In this document: positions 15,840 through 24,592 of the stretch, one piece after another | How positions within the stretch are numbered: the stretch's first letter is position 1 | Layout: the number at the start of each line of letters is the position of its first letter | From: Flavobacterium dankookense | Lineage (GTDB): Bacteria > Bacteroidota > Bacteroidia > Flavobacteriales > Flavobacteriaceae | Reading direction: 5' to 3' | DNA: 64,000 nt | NCBI RefSeq assembly: GCF_004362665.1 | Contig: NZ_SNXR01000011.1 | Location: 62,001 to 126,000, forward strand | Program-made: the position numbers and the translations under genes | Notes under the pieces: generated by a model | Database searches by the model: none | What the model was told of the DNA's origin: nothing | What the model saw: only the letters and a program-made list of their open reading frames with translations

Positions 15840-16334
15840 ATAAGTAAAATAAATTTATAATCGGCTAATCAAAACTTAGCGTTTATAGCTAGCTTTTTTG
15901 TTTCTAAAGACAAATAAACGATAAGTTTTTTGTTAAAAATACCGTCATTTACTCTTATTTATATCCGTTAAACGACGGTATTTTTATACCGTTAAATACC
16001 CAGTATAAATACCGTTGTTTAACTACCTACAATTTAGAACAAATTAACAATATTTGGTTTATTAAAAAATAGTTGGATTATTGCTAATCAAAGAGTGTTG
16101 CTATTTTTGGCTTATCTCAATAATAACCCAACTCTTATAAACAAGTTTACTCATCGTTCTGATTTTATAATGTGGTTTTTTGAGATACTCCCAAAATCAG
16201 TACGTGATGCCCACTGATTTTGGGTAAGTATTAAAACAACTTTGGTCAACCTACTGATAGATTTATAACACATCCTAAAAAGTATTTTAATTTTTAAATA
16301 AAATCATATTAAAACTAAAAGCCAAATAGCGTTC
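15840..16334. promoter_or_regulatory. divergent control region between two histidine kinase genes
   Basis: This 495-base stretch has no gene. Between 15941 and 16023 are four half-sites of the ACCGT(T/C) type, including CCGT-N6-ACGG (15965-15978), ATACCGTTAAATAC (15986-15999) and ACCGTTGTTTAAC (16011-16023). The last reads GTTAAACAACGGT on the minus strand, identical to 13 bases upstream of the first giant LRR gene. A strong hairpin follows at 16190-16224. No plain TAnnTTTG promoter was found, so the promoters here may need an activator. Confidence 0.5.
16186..16228. other. perfect 12-bp inverted repeat (hairpin)
   Basis: CCCAAAATCAGT (16190-16201) and ACTGATTTTGGG (16213-16224) pair perfectly around an 11-base loop; outer TACT/AGTA can extend the stem. 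No T-run follows on the plus strand, but GAGTATCTCAAAAAA follows on the minus strand. It lies about 110 bases before the propeller kinase and could be an operator or an RNA structure. Confidence 0.6.
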
Positions 16335-19199
16335 TTGTTTTTCTTATTTTTCTTTTGGAATGTTTCCAAAGGGCAAAACTATAGTTTGGCCAATACATTT
16401 ACTGTAAACGAAGGACTACCTAGCAATCATATTTATTCTATTACTAAAGACGATAAAGGTTTTCTTTGGATAGCAACTGATAATGGTATTTCTCATTTTG
16501 ACGGTAAATGTTTTTATAACTATACAGTGAAAGATGGGTTACCGTCTAACGATGTGCTTCAAGTTGTTAAAGAAAACGATGGTACTATTTGGGTGAACTG
16601 CTACAAGCAACCACCTTCATATTTTGACCCCATAAATGATAGATTTGTCACAATCACTAACAATAAGGATGTTGACAAAATAAGTAATTTATTGTTGAAT
16701 ATATTTATTCTGCCTAAAGGAGGCATTCAGTTTTATTGTACTCATGGATATGTAATTTTTAAAAACAAAAAAGTAACAGAGGTTGGCAACGAATTATGTT
16801 TTGGAAAAGTTAGTATTAACAATAAAGACTATTCAATTTTTTCAAAAGGAGAAGTAATTGATGATAATATCGTTAGAGAAAATTTCTTATTTAAATTGAA
16901 TAACAAAATTGTGAATAGCTTATCAATTATTGAAAAAGATAACTCTGACTATAGAATTATACATAATAATAGTATTTATAGGTTTAGTTCAAATAATTTT
17001 TTTAAACGTTTTTATAATTTTAAACCAAACTCTTTTTCCTACTCTAAAGATTCATTAAATCTAAACGAAAAAATAAAGTGGTGTACTTTTTCTAAAACTA
17101 AATTGAATATTATCACCAATTCAGGTAAAATATACATGTATGATAATAAAACATTAAAATTGTTGACTAAAATAGAAAACATCATTCCAGCCAATGTTGC
17201 TTTTCTCGACAACAAAGAAGATCTGTGGATAGGAACGACTGATAAAGGTTTATTATATTACAATCGTTCTAAGATTAAACAAATCAACTATCCTAATAAT
17301 ATTGGACAGGACAATTTTCTATCGATAACTGCTAACAGTAAAGGCGAAATTTTTGCTGGCAATTATTTAAGTCAGGTTTTTCAATTTTCTAAGAGTAAGA
17401 AGCAAATTATATCCATTCCTTCCGAAAATAAAACCATGTGGATTAGAGACCTTATCATATCAAAGGATAAAATAGTAGCCATCCACGACGAAGGATATAG
17501 CATCAATTTTAAAGAAAGTAGAAGAATAATTAATCCACATAACAATTTTTTTCTTTCGTTAAAGTCAGCTCTAAAAATCAATGATAGCTTACTAGCGCTA
17601 GGGACAATAAGTGGATTACATAAGTTAAACATCAATACCTGTAAAATTGAACCATTTGAAAGTCCTAAAAAAAGGATATTGCAATTAGCCAAAAAAGACA
17701 CTACTCATTTGTATTATATTGTTAATCAAAGTATTTTTAAACTCAATTATAAGAATAATAAAAGCAAAGAGTTACCGCTTAAAAAACTATTTGTAAACAA
17801 TGATCCTTCAGTCTTTACTAGTGGTGATTATAATCTTCTATGGATAGCTACGGTCAAAGGAGACCTAGTTGTTCTACTAAACGAAAAACCCCTTCAAGTA
17901 ATTAAAAACGAAGAAGGACTACCAGACAATATTACAAACATCATTACTATTAAAGACAAAATTTGGATAGCTAGCAAATCGGGAATTTATGTTTTGCAAT
18001 ATAAATTAGTTAATACCAAGCTTCACTATTCTATTAATAAACTTTCCAAATCGGATGGATTGACTTCCAATGTAGTTAATCAATTGATTAACTATAATGA
18101 TACTATTTATGCCGCTACTAATGTTGGGATTTCTATAATTCCTTGCGATATTGAATTTAAAAAATTTGAGATTAGACCAACTATTGTTGCTCTTAGTATT
18201 AAAAATAAAAAAGCTCCAATTGCTGAAGTTTATGATTTAAATGAAGACCAAACGGATATTAGCATTCAGTTTGCTGGCGTTGAACTTTCTGGACATTTTA
18301 AAAAACTTCAATATTCGCTTAACAGTAGAACTAACTGGCGATCACTTGAAGGAAACACACTCAATACATCGCTCACTGATGGAACCAATCGATTGTATAT
18401 AAGAGCAATAGACGCCAACAACAATATTAGCACTAAAATCCTAAAACTAAAGTTTAACGTAGCTTTTCCTTTTTATAAAAAATTTTGGTTTTGGATGTTA
18501 ATTTCTTTCAGTTTTGCTGGACTAGTTTTTTGTATAATATATCGAAGACGACTAGCCAAACAACGTACCATCTTTGAGCAGCAACTTGCCCTTGAACAAC
18601 AGCGCAACAGAATCACTGCCGACTTCCACGACGAAATTGGTTCTACGCTGAGCAGCCTTCAAATTAACAGTGTTGTGGCTAATAAACTGATAGAAAAAAA
18701 TCCAAAAGAAGCCCAAAAGTTATTAGAAAAAATAGAACTACAATCCGAAAACATTGCAGACAAAATAGGCGACATCATCTGGAGTATGAAACCAGGAAAA
18801 GAAGAATTTATGACTATTAGCACTCGTATAAAAAACTTTGCTAACGACATTCTTGGTGCAACACTAATAAATTATAAAATACAAATTAATACTCAGTTAG
18901 ACACACTAATAACCGACATTAGTACCCGAAAAAACATAGTCCTAGTTACTAAAGAAGCTATAAACAACGCTGTAAAATATAGCAAAGCTACTAACGTAAT
19001 TATCCGTCTTTCAATAGAAAATAATCAAATTTTATTAAAGATAACTGACGACGGAGTAGGGTTTGATTCAACCATGATAAAAGGAAACGGAATAACCAAC
19101 ATCAATAAAAGAATAACTGAGCTAAACGGTAAACTAGAAATAATCTCATCGCCCAACAATGGAGCAACAATAAAAGCCACCATTCCAATCATCCCTTAA
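16335..19199 (+). CDS. hybrid-type propeller sensor histidine kinase (reg_prop, Y_Y_Y, HisKA_3)
   Basis: About 954 residues. A signal peptide-like hydrophobic start is followed by two-component-regulator propeller repeats (residues 15-620; e.g. GLPSNHIYSITKDDKGFLWI, EGLPDNITNIITIKDKIWI). A Y_Y_Y domain (about 640-715) leads to one TM segment (about 720-740). A HisKA_3 domain follows with phospho-His near 765 (ITADFHDEIGSTL), then HATPase_c (KEAINNAVKYSKA, TDDGVGFD, NGITNINKRI). The periplasmic propeller should bind an extracellular ligand, often a polysaccharide in this architecture. No receiver domain is attached; the LuxR regulator 42 bases downstream is the obvious partner. The start is odd: no ATG exists between the upstream stop at 16299 and the hydrophobic segment. 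TTG at 16335 or an ATT at 16308 (giving IKTKSQIAFLFFLFFFW) are the options. Confidence 0.9.
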   Translation: MFFLFFFWNVSKGQNYSLANTFTVNEGLPSNHIYSITKDDKGFLWIATDNGISHFDGKCFYNYTVKDGLPSNDVLQVVKENDGTIWVNCYKQPPSYFDPINDRFVTITNNKDVDKISNLLLNIFILPKGGIQFYCTHGYVIFKNKKVTEVGNELCFGKVSINNKDYSIFSKGEVIDDNIVRENFLFKLNNKIVNSLSIIEKDNSDYRIIHNNSIYRFSSNNFFKRFYNFKPNSFSYSKDSLNLNEKIKWCTFSKTKLNIITNSGKIYMYDNKTLKLLTKIENIIPANVAFLDNKEDLWIGTTDKGLLYYNRSKIKQINYPNNIGQDNFLSITANSKGEIFAGNYLSQVFQFSKSKKQIISIPSENKTMWIRDLIISKDKIVAIHDEGYSINFKESRRIINPHNNFFLSLKSALKINDSLLALGTISGLHKLNINTCKIEPFESPKKRILQLAKKDTTHLYYIVNQSIFKLNYKNNKSKELPLKKLFVNNDPSVFTSGDYNLLWIATVKGDLVVLLNEKPLQVIKNEEGLPDNITNIITIKDKIWIASKSGIYVLQYKLVNTKLHYSINKLSKSDGLTSNVVNQLINYNDTIYAATNVGISIIPCDIEFKKFEIRPTIVALSIKNKKAPIAEVYDLNEDQTDISIQFAGVELSGHFKKLQYSLNSRTNWRSLEGNTLNTSLTDGTNRLYIRAIDANNNISTKILKLKFNVAFPFYKKFWFWMLISFSFAGLVFCIIYRRRLAKQRTIFEQQLALEQQRNRITADFHDEIGSTLSSLQINSVVANKLIEKNPKEAQKLLEKIELQSENIADKIGDIIWSMKPGKEEFMTISTRIKNFANDILGATLINYKIQINTQLDTLITDISTRKNIVLVTKEAINNAVKYSKATNVIIRLSIENNQILLKITDDGVGFDSTMIKGNGITNINKRITELNGKLEIISSPNNGATIKATIPIIP

Positions 19200-19229
19200 T
19201 TAAGGTATATTACAATACCAATTCATCCT

Positions 19230-19237
19230 TATATTTG
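19230..19237 (+). promoter_or_regulatory. -7 element TATATTTG four bases before the regulator start
   Basis: TATATTTG is followed by TCCT and the ATG at 19242. If used, transcription would start at or inside the start codon, giving a leaderless mRNA. The same spacing occurs at 43286-43300. Confidence 0.45.
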
Positions 19238-19241
19238 TCCT

Positions 19242-19865
19242 ATGTTAACAAGGATTTTTATATATGACGATAGTACAGAACGAAGGGAAAGTTTAAAAGC
19301 ACTCCTGAGTTTTAATGACGAATTCAAGTTTGTAGGCGAAGCCATGAATTGTTCTAACGTTCTGAATGAAATAGATAATTACTACCCAGATATAGTCCTG
19401 ATGGACATCAGCATGCCCGATGTAGATGGCATAGAAGGGTTGCGATTAATAAAACTACACCACCCAGAAGTGAAGGTATTAATGCAAACCGCCTTTGATG
19501 ATAGCGAAAAAATATTTACCTGTATCAAGAACGGAGCCAGTGGTTATATCCTGAAAAATGATAAACCTCAGCGAATACTAAAAGCCATAGAAGAAGTAAG
19601 CCAAGGTGGAGCTGCTATGAATCCTGCCATTGCTCAAAAAGTATTAGACTACTTCATTCCAAAAGAAATAGATAATCCGCTTTCGACAAAAGAAAATAAG
19701 GTACTAGCACTTCTATCCGAAGGACTATCTTATAAAATGGTAGCTGATAAACTCGGCGTTAGCTATGCCACCATAAACACCCATGCAAAGCACATCTACG
19801 AAAAACTCCACATTTCATCCCTTGGTGAAGCCATAGCCTTTTACTACAAAAACATAAAAAATTAA
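19242..19865 (+). CDS. LuxR/NarL-type response regulator
   Basis: 207 residues. The receiver domain has the acidic pair in FIYDDSTERR (residues 8-9), phospho-acceptor Asp55 in VLMDISMPD, Thr near 83 and Lys in YILKND near 106. The C-terminal LuxR helix-turn-helix (about 143-203) reads LSTKENKVLALLSEGLSYKMVADKLGVSYATINTHAKHIYEKL. It lies 42 bases after the propeller kinase gene, so the pair is a cognate system. It is also the regulator gene nearest to the two giant LRR genes, whose upstream regions share an inverted repeat. It may have its own leaderless promoter (TATATTTG at 19230). Confidence 0.92.
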   Translation: MLTRIFIYDDSTERRESLKALLSFNDEFKFVGEAMNCSNVLNEIDNYYPDIVLMDISMPDVDGIEGLRLIKLHHPEVKVLMQTAFDDSEKIFTCIKNGASGYILKNDKPQRILKAIEEVSQGGAAMNPAIAQKVLDYFIPKEIDNPLSTKENKVLALLSEGLSYKMVADKLGVSYATINTHAKHIYEKLHISSLGEAIAFYYKNIKN

Positions 19866-20037
19866 AAATTACGAATTGATCTTGATGATTTTTAATTCTT
19901 AAATTTTAATTCAAAACAAATTTTTTTTCTCCCTTTATTAAGGGATTTTTTGCGTTTTTCAAATGTTAATATTTGTTGAATTAAGCAACTGATTTATTAA
20001 AAAAAATAATAGACGAAATAAAGATTAAATAGTAATC
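19866..20037. other. intergenic, nothing recognised
   Basis: AT-rich sequence after the response regulator with a T-run (19918-19930) and the pair CCCTTTATTAAGGG, a short palindrome (19933-19946) that could act as a weak terminator. No gene or promoter motif was found. The rest of this 724-base gap holds a decayed gene and the control region of the LRR gene. Confidence 0.4.
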
Positions 20038-20485
20038 ATGAAAAATCAAATGAAAACAATCAAGATTATCCTAGCACTATGTTGCTTTTTAATAGAAAGC
20101 GATAGCGAGTGGGTAGCTAATGGTGCAATTCCGTGAGTTGGGGTAGTTGTTAAAAGAAATAACTGCAAATCAACTTGCAACCATGGTGGTGTCAGTCAAG
20201 TTGGAAAAACAGACCTAAAAGGAAAGTATCATGTTAACTATGAGAACCCAAAAATAGACGGTAGCATTGTCTTCAATTTGTAGAAACCTCTAAGAAAACA
20301 TTGGCAAAGAAATAATAACCCTAGAAACCTGTAACCCTCTTGATAGCATTTATAGGAAAAGTGATAACAGCTGTTTCTATGTAACCGAGCCAATAAATAA
20401 GCTAGACACGAAAACGGTGATAGCCGTTACACCTGCTTATGATTTTAGACATGTAAATACCGTTAAACAACGGTGTCATTTATAG
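20038..20485 (+). pseudogene. decayed carboxypeptidase-regulatory-like protein remnant
   Basis: From the ATG at 20038 a frame reads MKNQMKTIKIILALCCFLIE, a signal-peptide-like start, then hits a TGA (20134). It continues VGVVVKRNNCKSTC, then QVGKTDLKGKYHVNYENP and DGSIVFNL, and ends at TAG 20281. These phrases match the order of a carboxypeptidase-regulatory-like domain (GxxVKG..., TD-x-x-GKY-x-V, G-x-IVF). A second frame (+1) continues ENIGKEIITLETCNPLD and stays open to a TAG at 20483. One nonsense codon plus a frameshift indicate a dead relative of a SusC-type or CarboxypepD_reg protein. The last part overlaps the operator-like repeat of the next gene. Confidence 0.45.
20459..20474. promoter_or_regulatory. 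operator-like inverted repeat ACCGTT-AAAC-AACGGT
   Basis: A perfect 6-bp inverted repeat with a 4-base spacer, 115 bases before the first LRR gene. The same element (spacer AATC) lies at 24467-24482 before the second. The 13 bases GTTAAACAACGGT also occur on the minus strand at 16011-16023. Downstream sequence (GTCATTT-A/T-TAG...AACACCATAAAAAG) is conserved too. The two-component regulators encoded nearby are candidate binders. Confidence 0.55.
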
Positions 20486-20589
20486 TTTAAACACCATAAA
20501 AAGAACCAACGACATCACAGACCTTTGTGATAGCGAATCAAAACAAATACAAAAAACAAATACTATTTTACTAATTAAACAAAGCAATT

Positions 20590-23500
20590 ATGAAGAAAAT
20601 TATTTTAGTACTGGGTTTGTTGTTTTGCATTCAGATGCAAGCAACAATTATTACGTTTCCCGACGCCAACTTTAAGAGTGTTCTAATAGGTACTTCGACT
20701 ACTAGCTATACTGCCAAAGATAGCGCAGGAAATCCGCTGGTGATTGATGCTAATGGCAACAACGAAATAGAAGATACCGAGGCGTTGAATGTATATTATT
20801 TGCATATTGGCGCAGCAAGTATAAGCGATGCAACAGGTTTAGAATATTTCACCAACATAGAAGATTTGAATATAGACCATAACTCACTTACTTCTATGAA
20901 CGATATCCTTTGGTCATTGCAGAATTTGAAGGTTTTAAATTTGGGCTACAACCAAATAGGTTATATTGATATTAATCTACATCCAAATATTGAAGTGGTT
21001 AGTATTTATAATAATTCGCTAACATTTTTTAGGATGACGCAGTGTCCTAATTTGAAAAGTATAGATGTCTATCAAAATCTTTTAACAACTTTTGACTTCG
21101 ACAGAAATCCATTATTAGAAAGCGTTGAATTTTCATACAACAATGTAATTACTACCTCAGTTTTTGACTTACCAAGTTTGAAATCGATTCAAGGAGTTCA
21201 CAATCAACTGAATGATTTAAGAATTTTTTATGCACCTATTTTAGAAAATTTAAATATATCATGGAATCAATTTACAAATTTTCCTTACGTTTCAGGAGAT
21301 CTAAGTAGTTTGAAACAATTGTATATTTCAAACAATCCTAATTTAACTAGTTTACGATTAGTAGACCTTATAAATCTTGAAACGGTGCACTGTAATTCAG
21401 GACAACTCGCAACATTGAACGCAAGTAATTTACCAAGTTTAACTCATCTAGAGTGTAGTAACAATCTATTAACGAGTTTAATTTTAACAGGTTCGCCAGT
21501 TTCTTATTTAGATGCAAGCAATAATTTGTTGGGTGGATCAGGTATTGTTTGGCGCACAAACAGTAGCAATAGTGTTTCAAGTTCATTGAGTATAAGCAGC
21601 ATTTCTTCATTAACTTATTTTGATTGTAGTGATAATCAGTTAACGTCTCTAAATTTAGTTGGCGCAAGTAGTCTTGCTTATTTTGATAGTAGAAATAACC
21701 CTAGCTTGGCTACAATTTTTGTTGACGATGTTGCGGCAGCCAATGCTAATACTTCGTGGTATAAAGACGCAGCAACAAGTTATGTTGCAGCAAGCTCACC
21801 ACCAACGGCAAATTTTGATGGAATAATCGTTTGTTCTCAACCAGGGAATTTAATTGGTTATCCTTTAACAGTTAATGATTTAGATGCTGTTAGTAATCCA
21901 GTTGATGCATCAACAGTAGATTTAGACCCAAGCACTCCAGTGCAAGATACTAGTATTACAGTAAATAGTGTAACCTTTTCAGTTGATAGCAGTGGAGTTC
22001 TGAGCACAAATCAACCAGGCCTGGGGAACTACGGATTATTCTATACAGTTAAAGACAGTAATGGTCAGTTATCAAACATAGCAAATGTTAGTCTATATTT
22101 TCAACCAAATGTATTAGTAACCAACGATGATTTTTCGTCAACGCCAATTAATAGCGCAACTGGCGGAGTAACTTCGAGTGTTTTAGATAATGATTTAGTT
22201 GCTGGAAGTTCAATGATTCCATTAACAGCACAAGATAATTTTTATAATCTAGGATCAACATTTACTATTAGTTCAACAGGCTATATCACCATACCAGCAG
22301 GAACTCCATCAGGAGTTTATACCTTTTATTATGAAGTAAAACTTGCAGAATCTGCTACAGCATATTGCCCAGGACGAATGAGCCAAGCTACTATAGTGGT
22401 AACAGGTGGAACACCACCAACAGCTAATCCTGATCTTCCAATTGTTTGTCCAAATGTTTTTGGCGGAGCATCGTATGGCCTTTTAAATTACAATGTTGTT
22501 GCCAATGATTATGATGCTAGTAGTAATCCAGTTGATGCTTCTACAGTAGATTTAGATCCATCAACACCTGGACAACAAACTAGTACAATGATAAGTGGTG
22601 CAACGTTCTCCGTTAATGCTTTTGGTGATGTTACCTCAGATATAGCATTAATAGGAAGTATCACCATATACTATACTGTTAAAGACATGGCTGGTATTGA
22701 ATCAAACGTGGCTTCAATAAACGTCTATTTTGACAAACCTTATTTCCCTAATGATGATGTTTTTACAGATACAGCAATTGATGGTGTAATGGGAGGAGTT
22801 TCTCCAAGTGTATTAATGAATGATGGCTTTCTTAATGCCTACACTAGTGTAGTTTTAATAAATACATCTGGTATGCCATTTACGGTTACCAGTTCTGGTG
22901 AAATTATAGTTCCAGCAGGAACACCGCCTGGTGTTTATATCGTGTATTATGAGTTGAGAGACATCGGTTCATCTTGTCCTAACAATCCTGCTTTTGCAAC
23001 TATATTGGTTACTGGAGCAACTTATTATGCCGATAATGATGGTGATGGTTATGGAAATCCTTCAGGAACAACTGTAAATATCCCTACAACTGGATATGTT
23101 TTAGATAATACCGATTGTAATGATAACTCAGCATTAGCTAATCCTGGTTTAACAGAAGCATTATATGACGGTATTGATAATAATTGTGATGGTCAATTAG
23201 ATGAAGGTTTTCAAATAACTACTGTTATGCAAAATTGTGGAGCAACATTATCAAGTATTGGTTCACTCATCTCTACAGTTAGTACGGCAGGAATAAATGG
23301 CTATCGCTTTGAAATTACGGATTTAACTAATTCTAATCCTGTTCAAACTATTGATAAAACAACTCATTACTTTAGTTTAACAGAATTAAGTAATTATAAT
23401 TATTCAACTACTTATTCTATACGAGTTATGTTAAGAAAAACCAGTACCAATTCTTGGTTAGGTTATTATGGTCCAGCTTGTTCATTCTCTACTCCAGCAG

Positions 23501-24378
23501 TTTCATCTCCTTCTGGCGGAGTTGGTTCAACACAACTTCAAGCATATTGTGGACAAACATTACCGAGTTTAAGTACTTTGTTGACTACTACAAGTTTACC
23601 AGGAGTTGTTGGTTACCGCTTTAGAGTAACCAATACAATTACAGGTGCTGTTGAAACATTAGACAGAACTTTGCATTGGTTTTCTTTAACGATGTTAACA
23701 TCTTATAATTATGGAACCACTTATAGTATTGATGTAGCGGTGAGAACATCAGCAACATTTCCAACAAATCCAGTATTTGGTGCGCCATGTTTGATAACAA
23801 CTCCAATTGTCCCAATGTTGACATCACACTGTGGAACAATAGTTCCAACAAAGTCAACTTTAATCACTACTACTAGTTTATCAAAAGTAACGAACTATCG
23901 TTTTGAAGTTACAAGATATGATGCAACAGGTTTAGTCGTTCTTTCAACATCAATCGTTGATAAATCAAGCAACAAATTTACCTTAAATGACATTAGTAAT
24001 TACGCACCAAATACAACTTATAGTGTAAGAGTTGCTCTCATGACTTCAGGAACTTGGTCGCCATTTGGAAATCCTTGTTTTATAACTTCACCTGCTATGC
24101 TTAGGTCAAATAAACCAGAAAAAGCTATTGAATTATTTGATTTAGTTGCATATCCAAATCCATTTAACAATCATTTCGAAATTAGTTTACAATCAACAAA
24201 CAGCAATAATGTTTCAATTAAAGTTTATGATATGATTGGAAGACTTATTGATGATAAAAATGTAAATGCAAACGAAGTTTCAACCATTGAATTTGGTACA
24301 AATTATCCAACAGGAGTTTATAATGTTATTGTTTCACAAAACAATAATCAGAGAAGCTTTAGAATAATTAAACGCTAA
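20590..24378 (+). CDS. giant secreted LRR protein with T9SS sorting domain (paralogue 1)
   Basis: 1262 residues. Signal peptide (MKKIILVLGLLFCIQMQA), then internalin-like ITFPDANFKSVL and leucine-rich repeats (about 60-385; LEDLNIDHNSLTSM, LTYFDCSDNQLTSLNL). Two long similar beta modules follow (about 400-790; each with NPVDASTVDLDPSTP and a 'PAGTP.GVY..YYE' end). A MopE-like calcium/metal motif is at about 810-870 (ADNDGDGYGNP, NTDCNDNSALANPG, DGIDNNCDGQLDEG). Three copies of a about 95-residue module (about 880-1165; CG.TL.SL.TLI, YRF.VT, HWFSLTML) precede a type A sorting domain (1187-1262; YPNPFNN...GVYNVIVSQ). Surface display through T9SS is expected; ligand binding or adhesion is inferred. 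It shares its leader, modules and last 75 codons with the next gene, so the two are paralogues. Confidence 0.9.
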   Translation: MKKIILVLGLLFCIQMQATIITFPDANFKSVLIGTSTTSYTAKDSAGNPLVIDANGNNEIEDTEALNVYYLHIGAASISDATGLEYFTNIEDLNIDHNSLTSMNDILWSLQNLKVLNLGYNQIGYIDINLHPNIEVVSIYNNSLTFFRMTQCPNLKSIDVYQNLLTTFDFDRNPLLESVEFSYNNVITTSVFDLPSLKSIQGVHNQLNDLRIFYAPILENLNISWNQFTNFPYVSGDLSSLKQLYISNNPNLTSLRLVDLINLETVHCNSGQLATLNASNLPSLTHLECSNNLLTSLILTGSPVSYLDASNNLLGGSGIVWRTNSSNSVSSSLSISSISSLTYFDCSDNQLTSLNLVGASSLAYFDSRNNPSLATIFVDDVAAANANTSWYKDAATSYVAASSPPTANFDGIIVCSQPGNLIGYPLTVNDLDAVSNPVDASTVDLDPSTPVQDTSITVNSVTFSVDSSGVLSTNQPGLGNYGLFYTVKDSNGQLSNIANVSLYFQPNVLVTNDDFSSTPINSATGGVTSSVLDNDLVAGSSMIPLTAQDNFYNLGSTFTISSTGYITIPAGTPSGVYTFYYEVKLAESATAYCPGRMSQATIVVTGGTPPTANPDLPIVCPNVFGGASYGLLNYNVVANDYDASSNPVDASTVDLDPSTPGQQTSTMISGATFSVNAFGDVTSDIALIGSITIYYTVKDMAGIESNVASINVYFDKPYFPNDDVFTDTAIDGVMGGVSPSVLMNDGFLNAYTSVVLINTSGMPFTVTSSGEIIVPAGTPPGVYIVYYELRDIGSSCPNNPAFATILVTGATYYADNDGDGYGNPSGTTVNIPTTGYVLDNTDCNDNSALANPGLTEALYDGIDNNCDGQLDEGFQITTVMQNCGATLSSIGSLISTVSTAGINGYRFEITDLTNSNPVQTIDKTTHYFSLTELSNYNYSTTYSIRVMLRKTSTNSWLGYYGPACSFSTPAVSSPSGGVGSTQLQAYCGQTLPSLSTLLTTTSLPGVVGYRFRVTNTITGAVETLDRTLHWFSLTMLTSYNYGTTYSIDVAVRTSATFPTNPVFGAPCLITTPIVPMLTSHCGTIVPTKSTLITTTSLSKVTNYRFEVTRYDATGLVVLSTSIVDKSSNKFTLNDISNYAPNTTYSVRVALMTSGTWSPFGNPCFITSPAMLRSNKPEKAIELFDLVAYPNPFNNHFEISLQSTNSNNVSIKVYDMIGRLIDDKNVNANEVSTIEFGTNYPTGVYNVIVSQNNNQRSFRIIKR
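24150..24378 (+). repeat. near-identical 3' segment, copy 1
   Basis: The last about 229 bases, encoding the T9SS sorting domain, match 28120-28348 with roughly one difference per 12-15 bases. Neighbouring modules are much more diverged, which points to recent duplication or gene conversion of the 3' end. Confidence 0.8.
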
Positions 24379-24401
24379 TTATCAGTTTTTTTAAGTAATT
24401 T

Positions 24402-24436
24402 TTAGAACTCCCAAACTTTTGTTTGGGAGTTTTATT
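24402..24436 (+). terminator. terminator of LRR gene 1
   Basis: AACTCCCAAAC (24406-24416) and GTTTGGGAGTT (24421-24431) form a perfect 11-bp stem with a TTTT loop, followed by TTATTTATT. Confidence 0.85.
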
Positions 24437-24466
24437 TATTAAGGATATAAAAGATGTAGATAAAAT

Positions 24467-24482
24467 ACCGTTAATCAACGGT
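24467..24482. promoter_or_regulatory. operator-like inverted repeat ACCGTT-AATC-AACGGT
   Basis: Second perfect copy of the element seen at 20459-20474, 110 bases before LRR gene 2. The leader from here to the start codon (including AACACCATAAAAAG and AAATACTATTTTACTAATT) is conserved with that of LRR gene 1. Confidence 0.55.
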
Positions 24483-24592
24483 GTCATTTTTAGTTAAAAC
24501 ACCATAAAAAGTAACATCATTACTAGTGACCTTTGGAACATCAAACACCGACACAAAAACAAATACTATTTTACTAATTTAAAAAAGCAATT

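Noticed and set aside
21368..21667. 99-codon antisense frame in LRR gene 1
   Set aside because: Arises from the repetitive LRR coding sequence; no independent support.
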